Made by a program: the position numbers and the translations under genes. A DNA stretch of 5,338 nucleotides from Oscillospiraceae bacterium (GTDB taxonomy: Bacteria > Bacillota > Clostridia > UMGS1810). Position 1 is the stretch's first letter, and each line of letters opens with the position of its first letter. The notes below the pieces were generated by a model, which saw only the letters and a list, made by a program, of their open reading frames with translations, was not told where the DNA came from and did no database searches. Shown in pieces: positions 1-4,926 of this stretch. The stretch covers positions 1 to 5,338 of the forward strand of contig JALEIO010000115.1 of assembly GCA_022769845.1 (NCBI GenBank), given 5' to 3'.

Positions 1-74
1 TATCCGTCCTGTTCAAAGTTGAATTTCATTCCCTTGACAAGCAGTTTTTCGTCATCAACGATTAAAATTTTCAT
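1..74 (-). CDS. Response regulator, N-terminal fragment (probably OmpR/PhoB type)
   Basis: The gene begins at an ATG (complement of 72-74) and runs off the left edge, leaving 24 codons. The visible protein starts MKILIVDDEKLLVKGMKFNF. This is the first beta strand and acidic pocket of a receiver domain: the adjacent aspartates D7 and D8 bind the Mg2+ used in phosphotransfer, while the phosphorylated aspartate would lie outside the window. A ribosome binding site AAGGAGA (complement of 82-88) sits 7 bases from the ATG and fixes the start. Response regulators accept phosphate from a partner histidine kinase and usually act as transcription factors. The opening is typical of clostridial OmpR/PhoB-type regulators, but the output domain cannot be seen, so the subfamily is an inference. 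It lies downstream of the tRNA-Gly terminator and probably has its own promoter. Confidence 0.85.
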   Translation of the reverse strand, partial: MKILIVDDEKLLVKGMKFNFEQDG

Positions 75-123
75 TTAATAATCTCCTTGCTAAAATTTTA
101 CACAAAATTTGGATATATATTTT

Positions 124-152
124 ATTCTATCATATGTTTGCGCCAAACGCAA
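124..152 (-). promoter_or_regulatory. Putative promoter of the response regulator gene
   Basis: On the minus strand there is a -35-like TTGCGT (complement of 147-152), a 17-base spacer and a -10 TAGAAT (complement of 124-129). TG one base upstream of the -10 makes it an extended -10 element. Transcription would start near 117, giving a leader of about 43 bases before the ATG at 74. An inverted repeat TTGCG/CGCAA overlaps the -35 and could be an operator, but it is short. The -35 match is weak. Confidence 0.45.
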
Positions 153-240
153 GCAGAAAATAAGAGAGTGTGTTTTGAAGCCTTAAATGATGGTTTTGCG
201 AAAGAGGAGGAACAGTGAAGCGGGTGATTGATTTTTTATG

Positions 241-275
241 CAATAAAAAATCGGAACAAGCGCAACTTGTTCCGA
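241..275 (-). terminator. Rho-independent terminator of tRNA-Gly
   Basis: A perfect 10-bp inverted repeat (251-260 with 266-275, loop 261-265) is followed on the minus strand by TTTTTTATTG. It starts two bases after the tRNA CCA end, so the primary transcript carries only a short trailer. On the plus strand the T-run would be on the wrong side, so the terminator works for the minus strand only. Confidence 0.92.
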
Positions 276-277
276 CG

Positions 278-351
278 TGGAGCAGGCAACGGGAGTCGAA
301 CCCGCGACGGCGGCTTGGGAAGCCGCAGTTTTACCGCTAAACTATGCCTGC
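278..351 (-). tRNA. tRNA-Gly, anticodon CCC
   Basis: This 74-base tRNA includes an encoded CCA (complement of 278-280). The acceptor arm is a perfect 7-bp pairing, GCAGGCA with TGCCTGC. The anticodon stem is GCGGC/GCCGC around the loop TTCCCAA, which places CCC (complement of 317-319) at positions 34-36. The D-arm contains AGCGGTAAAACT, and the T-arm has the TTCGACT loop closed by a 5-bp stem with one G-U pair. A CCC anticodon reads GGG glycine codons, so this is probably a minor isoacceptor supplementing a TCC or GCC tRNA-Gly elsewhere. It is a single-gene unit with its own promoter and terminator, divergent from the ribosomal protein operon. Confidence 0.95.
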
Positions 352-368
352 AAATTAACTTTGCTAAT

Positions 369-397
369 ATTATATCACTTTGCATTTTAAATTTCAA
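369..397 (-). promoter_or_regulatory. Promoter of tRNA-Gly
   Basis: On the minus strand TTGAAA (complement of 392-397) is followed after exactly 17 bases by a perfect TATAAT (complement of 369-374). The predicted start near 362 leaves a leader of about 11 bases before the mature tRNA 5' end at 351, which RNase P would remove. Confidence 0.85.
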
Positions 398-444
398 TAT
401 ATTTATAAAAATTATTTTCTTTACAAAATTTTCTTAAAATTATG

Positions 445-473
445 TTGACAAATGCTTTAAAATGGTGTAAAAT
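445..473 (+). promoter_or_regulatory. Promoter of the rpsF-ssb-rpsR operon
   Basis: A perfect -35 TTGACA (445-450), a 17-base spacer and a -10 TAAAAT (468-473) form a strong housekeeping-sigma promoter. The predicted start near 480 gives an untranslated leader of about 77 bases. It is divergent from the tRNA-Gly promoter, with about 47 bases between the two -35 boxes. Confidence 0.88.
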
Positions 474-492
474 TAAAAAGCTATGATTATTA

Positions 493-531
493 TTGGCATA
501 TCCTTGCTCTCAAAAAGTGTTTGAGGGCCAA
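493..531 (+). promoter_or_regulatory. Putative S6:S18-binding leader motif (autoregulation of rpsF operon)
   Basis: The rpsF leader folds into two stacked helices. The outer stem pairs TTGGC (493-497) with GCCAA (527-531); the apical stem pairs CTCAAA (509-514) with TTTGAG (520-525) around a 5-base loop. Between them is a large one-sided 5' bulge (498-508) containing CCT at 502-504. Known rpsF leaders in many bacteria present a CCG trinucleotide in a bulge between a stem and a hairpin, mimicking the 16S rRNA site of the S6:S18 pair. The architecture and position here match, 5 bases before the ribosome binding site, but the trinucleotide reads CCT instead of CCG. The regulatory role is therefore an inference. 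Confidence 0.55.
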
Positions 532-556
532 AGTCCAAAGGGAGGTGACGTTTAAG

Positions 557-847
557 ATGGAAAAAATCACAAACAAGTATGAAACTATCTTTGTTGTTGA
601 CACAAGCATCGGTGAGGAAAGTGTTGCAGGAGTGGTTGAAAAGTTCAAGTCTATGATTGAAAAAGAGGGAACTGATGTTACTGTTGAAGATTGGGGCAAA
701 AGAAGACTTGCATATCCTATCGAAGACAGAACTGAAGGTTATTACACTCTTATAAATTTCACTGCTGAACCTGAGTTCATTAAAGAGTTGGATAGAATTT
801 ACAACATCACTGACGGTATTTTAAGAACCATTACAATTAAAAAATAA
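557..847 (+). CDS. rpsF: 30S ribosomal protein S6
   Basis: This 96-residue protein has the usual bacterial S6 length and starts MEKITNKYETIFVVDTSIGE. S6 is a small-subunit protein with a ferredoxin-like fold that pairs with S18 and binds the central domain of 16S rRNA. Recognisable features are the N-terminal YETIFVV strand, the central WGKRRLAYPIEDRTEGYY segment (about residues 46-63), which is the hallmark of the family, and the final strand ILRTITIKK. The start is the ATG at 557, preceded by GGGAGGTGA (540-548) at proper distance; an in-frame TTG at 521 lies inside the leader stem and is rejected. It is the first gene of the operon, 18 bases before ssb. Expression is probably controlled through the leader structure upstream. 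Confidence 0.97.
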   Translation: MEKITNKYETIFVVDTSIGEESVAGVVEKFKSMIEKEGTDVTVEDWGKRRLAYPIEDRTEGYYTLINFTAEPEFIKELDRIYNITDGILRTITIKK

Positions 848-865
848 GTAAAGTTGGTGACAAAA

Positions 866-1291
866 ATGAACAAAGTAATTTTACTTGGCAGACTTACCAG
901 AGATCCTGAATTGAGGACAACTCCTTCCGGTGTGAGCGTATGTTCGTTTTCAATAGCGGTTAACAGACGCTTTGCTAAAGAAGGACAGCAAACGGCAGAT
1001 TTTATTAATTGCGTTGCTTGGAGACAAACTGCGGAATTTATTTGCAAGTATTTTGCAAAGGGCAGAATGATTGCTGTTGTAGGTTCGCTTACAACGGGCA
1101 GATATGAAAAAGACGGTCAGACTCATTACACAACTGACGTTACTGTTGATGAAGCTTATTTTGCTGACAGCAAAAATTCATCTTCAAATTCGTCGGACAG
1201 TCCCGTTAGAAGTGATGACAGCAATACAGCTTCTTTTGGCATAAATGATGACTTTATGCCGACTCCTGCCGATGACGATTTGCCGTTTTAA
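866..1291 (+). CDS. ssb: Single-stranded DNA-binding protein
   Basis: This 141-residue SSB coats single-stranded DNA as a homotetramer in replication, recombination and repair. Residues 1 to about 105 form the OB fold, opening MNKVILLGRLTRDPEL and including the conserved NCVAWRQTAEF segment (residues 48-58, W52 a likely DNA-stacking aromatic). A flexible Ser/Asn/Asp-rich linker follows (about 102-135). The acidic tip DDDLPF (136-141) is the standard docking peptide for partner proteins such as PriA, RecO and polymerase subunits. The start is the ATG at 866, preceded by GGTGA (856-860); the ribosome binding site is weaker than those of its neighbours. A TTG at 854 would add four residues before the conserved N-terminus and would destroy that site. 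The gene lies between rpsF and rpsR, the classic arrangement in Firmicutes, and is probably co-transcribed. Confidence 0.97.
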   Translation: MNKVILLGRLTRDPELRTTPSGVSVCSFSIAVNRRFAKEGQQTADFINCVAWRQTAEFICKYFAKGRMIAVVGSLTTGRYEKDGQTHYTTDVTVDEAYFADSKNSSSNSSDSPVRSDDSNTASFGINDDFMPTPADDDLPF

Positions 1292-1323
1292 AATTGTGTT
1301 AAATAATAAAGGAGGTTTAAAAA

Positions 1324-1560
1324 ATGGCTGAAGAAAGAGCTTATCGCAAGAAACCCAAAAAGAAAGTTTGTGCTTTTTGTGCAGATAAAGTTGAAGAAAT
1401 TGATTATAAAGATGTTGCAAAACTTCGAAAATATATTTCTGAAAGAGCAAAAATTCTTCCCAGAAGAATTAACGGAAACTGCGCAAAACATCAGAGACAA
1501 CTTACACAGGCTATTAAAAGAGCAAGACATATTGCGCTTTTGCCTTATATTTCTGAATAA
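1324..1560 (+). CDS. rpsR: 30S ribosomal protein S18, zinc-binding form
   Basis: This 78-residue protein has the normal S18 length. S18 sits on the 30S platform in a heterodimer with S6. The basic N-terminal tail (RKKPKKK, residues 8-14) contacts rRNA. The family core is visible as DYKDVAKLRKYISERAKILPRRINGNCAKHQRQL (described in two parts: residues 27-45 and 46-60), followed by the C-terminal KRARHIALLPY. C16, C19, C53 and H56 match the metal-binding set of the C-plus, zinc-carrying S18 type; many bacteria also keep a C-minus paralogue for zinc limitation. An excellent ribosome binding site AAAGGAGGT (1308-1316) precedes the ATG. It is the last gene of the operon, 32 bases after ssb and 3 bases before a terminator; rplI, often present after rpsR in other phyla, is absent here. 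Confidence 0.97.
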   Translation: MAEERAYRKKPKKKVCAFCADKVEEIDYKDVAKLRKYISERAKILPRRINGNCAKHQRQLTQAIKRARHIALLPYISE

Positions 1561-1563
1561 TCC

Positions 1564-1597
1564 AAATCCCCTTTGTGTCAAACAAAGGGGATTTTTG
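1564..1597 (+). terminator. Terminator of the rpsF-ssb-rpsR operon
   Basis: AAATCCCCTTTG (1564-1575) pairs perfectly with CAAAGGGGATTT (1583-1594), and TTTTTG follows. It begins three bases after the rpsR stop codon. The complement strand also has a short T-run (AAATCC side), but no minus-strand gene needs it. Confidence 0.95.
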
Positions 1598-1723
1598 TAT
1601 GTAAAACGGTAAAAACCTTGTTTATAAATATAAAATGTATTTTGCAAATTTTTTTAATATGGTAATAGAAACACAAAATTATGTTAAAAATTATATTGTA
1701 ATTTATTTCTAATGGCAATAATG
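1598..1723. other. AT-rich spacer, no gene seen
   Basis: This very AT-rich stretch lies between the rpsR terminator and the ssrA promoter. I see no ribosome binding site with a start codon, no convincing hairpin and no repeat. It may act as an upstream AT-rich promoter region for ssrA. Confidence 0.6.
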
Positions 1724-1752
1724 TTGACTTTTTTTAAAAAATGTGATAAAAT
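1724..1752 (+). promoter_or_regulatory. Promoter of ssrA
   Basis: TTGACT (1724-1729), a 17-base spacer and TAAAAT (1747-1752), with TG one base before the -10 (extended -10, 1744-1745), form a strong promoter. Transcription would start near 1759, about 7 bases before the mature tmRNA 5' end at 1766. Confidence 0.88.
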
Positions 1753-1765
1753 TTATACGCACTAT

Positions 1766-2116
1766 GGGGATGCAATGGTTTCGACGGGGATTTTGAACCC
1801 GAAGGAGCGAGTAGCGGCGGGAACCGCTTAAAAAGCCCAAATTTTAAATATAAACGCTAACGATAACGTAGCTTACGCTGCCTAATTAAGGCAGCCATCC
1901 TTCTGTAGAATTACCGCGTTTTACAGATAGGGTGTCATCTTTTGCGGTGAACGTGAACGCGTAATGCTCTATAACGCGTCACGGACAATAGAGCTACCTT
2001 GATTAAAAGCGTGTTTGTGCGCATTTTTTCAAGGGAATTTTAATCACAAACTGCACTCGGAGAGCCTTTGGCGAATAGGTTTTCGGACAGGAGTTCGATT
2101 CTCCTCATCTCCACCA
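1766..2116 (+). ncRNA. ssrA: Transfer-messenger RNA (tmRNA), one-piece, tag (A)ANDNVAYAA
   Basis: This 351-base tmRNA rescues ribosomes stalled on mRNAs without a stop codon, acting with SmpB and EF-Tu. The alanine tRNA-like part is formed by the two ends: GGGGATG (1766-1772) pairs with CATCTCC (2106-2112, one G-U), followed by ACCA (2113-2116), and the T-arm is AGGAG-TTCGATT-CTCCT. The conserved 5' element GGTTTCGACGGGGAT is present. The tag frame resumes at GCT (1856-1858) and reads ANDNVAYAA before TAA at 1883-1885. Placement is supported by the upstream AAATATAA two bases before the resume codon, the same spacing as in Bacillus subtilis. The AYAA tail is a degradation signal of the ClpXP-recognised type. 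AGCGG/CCGCT around 1812-1828 is a candidate for the first pseudoknot. A 3' trailer of about 200 bases before the terminator is unusual; see the palindromic element. Confidence 0.97.
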
Positions 2117-2258
2117 CGTCAGAGCAAAGTGCGTTTGACTCCGTTTTTGCCTTATGGCAAAAACATCCGTCCACTCCCTTGCTCTTCCTTCTCCCCAAAA
2201 AGCCAACGGCTTTTCGGGAAAAAAGGAAGTGCTTATGGAGAAAGTTCGGATACTGACG
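2117..2258. repeat. MITE-like palindromic block inserted between tmRNA CCA end and its terminator
   Basis: The block is bounded by a 6-bp terminal inverted repeat, CGTCAG (2117-2122) and CTGACG (2253-2258). It starts at the base after the tmRNA CCA. Inside are two long imperfect hairpins. The first pairs AGAGCAA (2121-2127) with TTGCTCT (2179-2185) and has a perfect 9-bp inner stem GTTTTTGCC/GGCAAAAAC (2143-2151 with 2156-2164). The second pairs CTTCCTT/AAGGAAG outside and AAAAGCC/GGCTTTT (2198-2217 region) inside. Imperfect copies of the tmRNA 3' end flank it: CATCT-CCACCA on the left and CATCTGCTCCACCA on the right. It encodes no credible protein. An inserted nonautonomous element or intergenic palindromic repeat is my inference; an unusually structured tmRNA trailer is the alternative. 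Confidence 0.55.
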
Positions 2259-2272
2259 CATCTGCTCCACCA
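2259..2272 (+). repeat. Imperfect direct repeat of the tmRNA 3' terminus
   Basis: CATCTGCTCCACCA repeats the tmRNA end CATCTCCACCA (2106-2116) with an extra 3 bases; the shared core is CTCCACCA, 8 identical bases at 2109-2116 and 2265-2272. A GTTCG lies upstream of both copies. It directly abuts the right end of the palindromic block. It could be a target-site duplication or a reconstituted attachment-like site; the match is short. Confidence 0.45.
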
Positions 2273-2280
2273 AATTCATT

Positions 2281-2324
2281 TTCCGCATAACAATGGTTTT
2301 TCCCCACTGTTATGCGGAATTTTT
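2281..2324 (+). terminator. Probable ssrA terminator
   Basis: TTCCGCATAACA (2281-2292) pairs perfectly with TGTTATGCGGAA (2308-2319), with a further TGG/CCA pairing above one mismatch. TTTTTATG follows. This is a canonical rho-independent terminator on the plus strand. On the minus strand the stem is followed by AATG, so it is not bidirectional. It is the first good terminator after ssrA. Confidence 0.9.
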
Positions 2325-2358
2325 ATGTGTTGCTATTTCTCAAAATCACTTACAAAAC

Positions 2359-2387
2359 ACTATAAAATAACACAAAAGTGTTGTCAA
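2359..2387 (-). promoter_or_regulatory. Promoter-like sequence on the minus strand, facing ssrA
   Basis: On the minus strand a perfect TTGACA (complement of 2382-2387) is followed after 17 bases by TATAGT (complement of 2359-2364). An inverted repeat AACACT/AGTGTT spans the spacer. No convincing gene lies downstream: a transcript would run into the tmRNA 3' region antisense. It may be the leftover promoter of a lost gene, or chance in AT-rich DNA. Confidence 0.35.
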
Positions 2388-2389
2388 AC

Positions 2390-2422
2390 AAAAATACCCG
2401 TCTGCCATTGCAAACGGATATT
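2390..2422 (-). terminator. Minus-strand terminator downstream of the remnant ORF
   Basis: AATACCCGTCTG (2393-2404) and CAAACGGATATT (2411-2422) form a 12-bp stem around a 6-base loop. On the plus strand two positions are A-C mismatches; on the minus strand the same positions become G-U pairs and the stem is continuous, followed by TTTTT. The asymmetry shows it works for minus-strand transcription, so something upstream on that strand is or was transcribed. Confidence 0.65.
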
Positions 2423-2449
2423 TTAAAAATATATAAGGAGAAAAGAAGA

Positions 2450-2647
2450 TTATAAATCACCCTCGGGAACAACTGCGCCGCCTTCGGCGTCTGCTGTGCT
2501 TGCACTGCTCTCATTGTTTGCGGCAGAAGTATCCGCCGAGGTTTCTGTAACGATATCAAAATTATCTTCATCCGTTGCAGATGATTCACATCTAACCAAA
2601 AAATAATTCTGCAAACCAAAAAAATTTGCAATTATAAACAATATCAA
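2450..2647 (-). pseudogene. Remnant ORF: acidic Ser/Thr/Ala-rich C-terminal tail without a start
   Basis: The frame is open on the minus strand down to TAA at 2450-2452. From about the CESS motif onward it reads as a low-complexity acidic tail (ESSATDEDNFDIVTETSAD, then NNESSASTADAEGG, ending VVPEGDL), with orderly codon use unlike random AT-rich DNA. The part before that (LILFIIANFFGLQNYFLVR) is hydrophobic. The only start candidate is a TTG at 2645-2647 with no ribosome binding site, and a stop codon closes the frame four codons further up. A proper terminator lies about 27 bases downstream. I read it as the surviving 3' end of a decayed gene, perhaps a surface-exposed or membrane protein with a disordered C-terminus; a short real gene starting at TTG is the less likely alternative. 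The family is not recognised. Confidence 0.4.
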
Positions 2648-2699
2648 TAAAGGATTTTATTTTTCTTATAAGCCGCTAAATTGAAACTAATATTTTAAA

Positions 2700-2738
2700 T
2701 AATCGGACGGATTTTATATGATAAAAATCAACCGATTA
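2700..2738. repeat. Isolated hairpin upstream of the ABC transporter promoter
   Basis: TAATCGG (2700-2706) pairs with CCGATTA (2732-2738), and GATTTTAT (2710-2717) pairs with ATAAAAATC (2721-2729) with one bulged base, giving a two-part stem with a 3-base ATG loop. No U-tract follows on the plus strand; on the minus strand TTTAAAA follows weakly. It lies about 50 bases upstream of the -35, so an operator or relic terminator is possible. The function is unknown. Otherwise 2648-2788 holds only AT-rich DNA with no gene. Confidence 0.45.
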
Positions 2739-2788
2739 ATTGTCTTAATTCTCAATAAAAATAATATGAATAAAAAATAAAAATTGTA

Positions 2789-2817
2789 TTGACTTTGCAA
2801 AATTTATATTGTATAAT
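2789..2817 (+). promoter_or_regulatory. Promoter of the ABC transporter gene
   Basis: TTGACT (2789-2794), a 17-base spacer and a perfect TATAAT (2812-2817). The predicted start near 2824 gives a leader of about 37 bases carrying the TTGGAGGT ribosome binding site (2849-2856). Confidence 0.88.
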
Positions 2818-2860
2818 AACATAAAATTTCCATATTGCCCTAAACGGCTTGGAGGTCATT

Positions 2861-4675
2861 ATGAATAAAAGTAAAGCAAAGGACGACAATTATCTTCCCG
2901 ATTACATAAGCTTTTTTGAAGGTGCAAAAAGCGATGACAAGATAGTGGGACGGCTTTTAAAAAGCCTTTTGAAGGCGAATAAAGCAAGTTTTATTTTGTC
3001 TACGCTTCTTTTTATTGTCAAGCACTGTGCGGTATGGATTATTCCTATTGTCACCGCGAATGTTATAAACATTGCAACAAACCCAAGCAAAAATCCCGTA
3101 AGCGGTCTTTTTATCAACGGGGCGGTTTTAATTCTTCTCGTTGTTCAAAATCTTTTTACTCACGTTCTTTACTCCAATTACAGTTGCAGGGCGCTGCGCA
3201 ATATTGGAGTAGGTCTTAAAAACTCCCTTATTAAAAAACTTCAGCAACTTTCAATAACATTTCATACCGAAATGAAAACAGGTGCGCTGCAATCGAAATT
3301 TCTGCGCGATACCGAGGCGATTGAACAGTTTTTGCATCAGATTATTTTCAGCCTCGTTCCGTGCATTATTACTGTTTTTGTAACGGTTGGCGTAACGGTG
3401 AGCAAAAGCCTTATTGTTACGGCGTTTTTTGCAGTTATAATTCCCGTTAACGTTTTTGTTGTAAGAATGTTCCGCAAAAAAATGCGAAACAACAACCGAG
3501 CTTTTCGCAAAGAGGTTGAAAATGTTTCGGGGCAGATAACCACAATGCTTGAAATGATACCCATTACAAAGGCTCACGGCTTGGAGGATACTGAAATAAG
3601 CAAAATGGAAACAAGTCTTAAGCATATGAAGAGTGCAGGGCTTATGCTTGACCATTCGCAGGCGCAGTTTGGCTCATGGGCGTGGGTTGTGGGCAATTTT
3701 ATGAGCGCGGTATGTCTTGTGTTTACAGGTTATATGGCGTATGTCGGAAAGCTTACTGTCGGCGACGTTGTGCTGTTTCAGTCGTATTTTAACACCATTA
3801 CCGCAAACATTCAGGCGCTTTTGAATATTTATCCCGAATTTGCAAAGGGTGCTGAATCAATAAAGTCGGTTTCGGAGATTATGCTGTCGGATAATATTGA
3901 GAATAACAGCGGTAAAATAAGACTTCGCTACGTTCACGGAACGGTGCGGTTTAACAACGTTTCGTACCGCTATCCGGGAACGGAAAAGGATGTTATAAAA
4001 CATTTTTCGCTGGACGCAGAACCCGGCGACTGCGTAGCATTTGTCGGCGCGTCAGGGTCGGGAAAATCTACGGTAATGAATATGATAATCGGATTTTTGA
4101 GGGCGACAAGCGGCAGTATTACGATTGACGGAAAGCCGATTGAAATGCTCAATTTGCAGGATTATCGGCATTTTTTGGCGGTTGTTCCGCAAAACAGCAT
4201 ACTCTTTAGCGGCACTATAAAAGAAAATATTGTATACGGATTGGCGAAATATTCCGAAAAGCGGTTTAATGAGGTTATTAAGCTTGCAAATATAGATGAA
4301 TTTACCGACAAGCTTCCCGACGGCATAAATACTATGGTGGAGGAGCACGGAGGCAATCTTTCGGGCGGTCAGAAACAGCGTATTTCTATTGCGAGGGCGC
4401 TTATGCGTGACCCGAGGATAATTATTCTCGACGAGGCAACAAGCGCGCTGGACAACATTTCGGAATATCACGTTCAGCAGGCTATGTCAAGCCTTATAAA
4501 AGGAAGAACCACGTTTATTGTTGCTCACAGACTATCCACAATTCGCGATGCAAACAAAATTGTGGTTATGGAAAACGGCGAGTGTGTTGAAACGGGAACG
4601 TATGACGAGCTTATGAAAAAACACGGTAAATTTTACGAGCTTAAGACGCTTAGCGAACTTAATTCAGGCAATTAG
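2861..4675 (+). CDS. ABC exporter half-transporter (fused membrane and ATPase domains)
   Basis: This 604-residue protein has the type IV exporter architecture: an N-terminal six-helix membrane domain and a C-terminal ATPase. A hydrophilic N-terminus (1-40) precedes membrane segments at about 43-67, 81-105, 158-180, 182-204, 275-297 and 299-326. The ATPase carries all motifs: Walker A GASGSGKST (396-404), Q-loop Q444, signature LSGGQ (500-504), Walker B IIILDE (520-525) with catalytic E525, D-loop SALD, and switch histidine H556 (VAHRLS). It should be active and must dimerise. No partner half-transporter is adjacent, so a homodimer is likely. The substrate (drug, lipid or peptide) cannot be told; there is no peptidase domain. 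The ATG at 2861 follows GGAGGT (2851-2856); a TTG at 2849 overlaps that site and is rejected. The gene is a single-gene unit with its own promoter and terminator, convergent with the next gene. Confidence 0.95.
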   Translation: MNKSKAKDDNYLPDYISFFEGAKSDDKIVGRLLKSLLKANKASFILSTLLFIVKHCAVWIIPIVTANVINIATNPSKNPVSGLFINGAVLILLVVQNLFTHVLYSNYSCRALRNIGVGLKNSLIKKLQQLSITFHTEMKTGALQSKFLRDTEAIEQFLHQIIFSLVPCIITVFVTVGVTVSKSLIVTAFFAVIIPVNVFVVRMFRKKMRNNNRAFRKEVENVSGQITTMLEMIPITKAHGLEDTEISKMETSLKHMKSAGLMLDHSQAQFGSWAWVVGNFMSAVCLVFTGYMAYVGKLTVGDVVLFQSYFNTITANIQALLNIYPEFAKGAESIKSVSEIMLSDNIENNSGKIRLRYVHGTVRFNNVSYRYPGTEKDVIKHFSLDAEPGDCVAFVGASGSGKSTVMNMIIGFLRATSGSITIDGKPIEMLNLQDYRHFLAVVPQNSILFSGTIKENIVYGLAKYSEKRFNEVIKLANIDEFTDKLPDGINTMVEEHGGNLSGGQKQRISIARALMRDPRIIILDEATSALDNISEYHVQQAMSSLIKGRTTFIVAHRLSTIRDANKIVVMENGECVETGTYDELMKKHGKFYELKTLSELNSGN

Positions 4676-4795
4676 GAGCGTCTTGCACTTATTAGTATGT
4701 GTTTTTAACTATATTATAAAAATGAATGCGGAAGAAAAATATCGGCGAAACTTTAAAGACAGACAAAAATAAAAAGCTTCATTGCGATATGCAAC

Positions 4796-4835
4796 AAACT
4801 CGGAACGATTAAAATATCGTCCCGGGTTTTAATTA
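4796..4835 (+). terminator. Terminator of the ABC transporter gene
   Basis: AAACTCGGAACGAT (4796-4809) pairs with ATCGTCCCGGGTTT (4816-4829) around a 6-base loop, with one U-G pair and one mismatch. TTTTAATT continues the 3' arm. It lies about 120 bases after the stop codon. Between them (4676-4795) I see no gene with a ribosome binding site. The U-tract is short, so efficiency may be moderate. Confidence 0.65.
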
Positions 4836-4842
4836 ATGGCTG

Positions 4843-4900
4843 CTGAACAATTCTGAAACGCAGCCGCCTAGCGGTTTGCAAGCGTTTCAGAATTGTTCGG
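4843..4900. repeat. Long perfect inverted repeat, 17 bp arms
   Basis: The left arm at 4845-4861 (GAACAATTCTGAAACGC) is the exact reverse complement of the right arm at 4882-4898, and the stem extends by one U-G and one C-G pair outward. The 20-base loop holds a smaller hairpin, CCGC (4864-4867) with GCGG (4871-4874). No U-tract follows on either strand directly. An alternative stem pairs GGCTGC (4838-4843) with GCAGCC (4860-4865) and excludes the long one. Confidence 0.75.
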
Positions 4901-4926
4901 GTGCAAGGTTTTTGTACTGTTTTTAG

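Noticed and set aside
191..203. TGGTTTTGCGAAA matches the complement of 4956-4968 in the second convergent-gap hairpin
   Set aside because: A 13-base match between two places is expected by chance about this often in a window of this size, and the left copy is not palindromic.
228..437. A 69-codon plus-strand frame over the tRNA-Gly
   Set aside because: It reads through the complement of the tRNA and its terminator, and has no ribosome binding site.
2040..2288. An 82-codon open frame on the minus strand, antisense to the tmRNA 3' end
   Set aside because: The part over ssrA (MRRIELLSENLFAKG) is simply the complement of the conserved tmRNA end, a well-known source of false proteins. It has no ribosome binding site and spans the palindromic block.
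2436..2441. AAGGAG on the plus strand, like a ribosome binding site
   Set aside because: No ATG, GTG or TTG lies at a suitable distance with an open frame; only an ATT follows, and the frame is not protein-like.
4722..4772. A 16-codon frame MNAEEKYRRNFKDRQK after the ABC transporter gene
   Set aside because: There is no ribosome binding site and the length is within chance, although the composition is charged and a TATATTATAAAA stretch precedes it.
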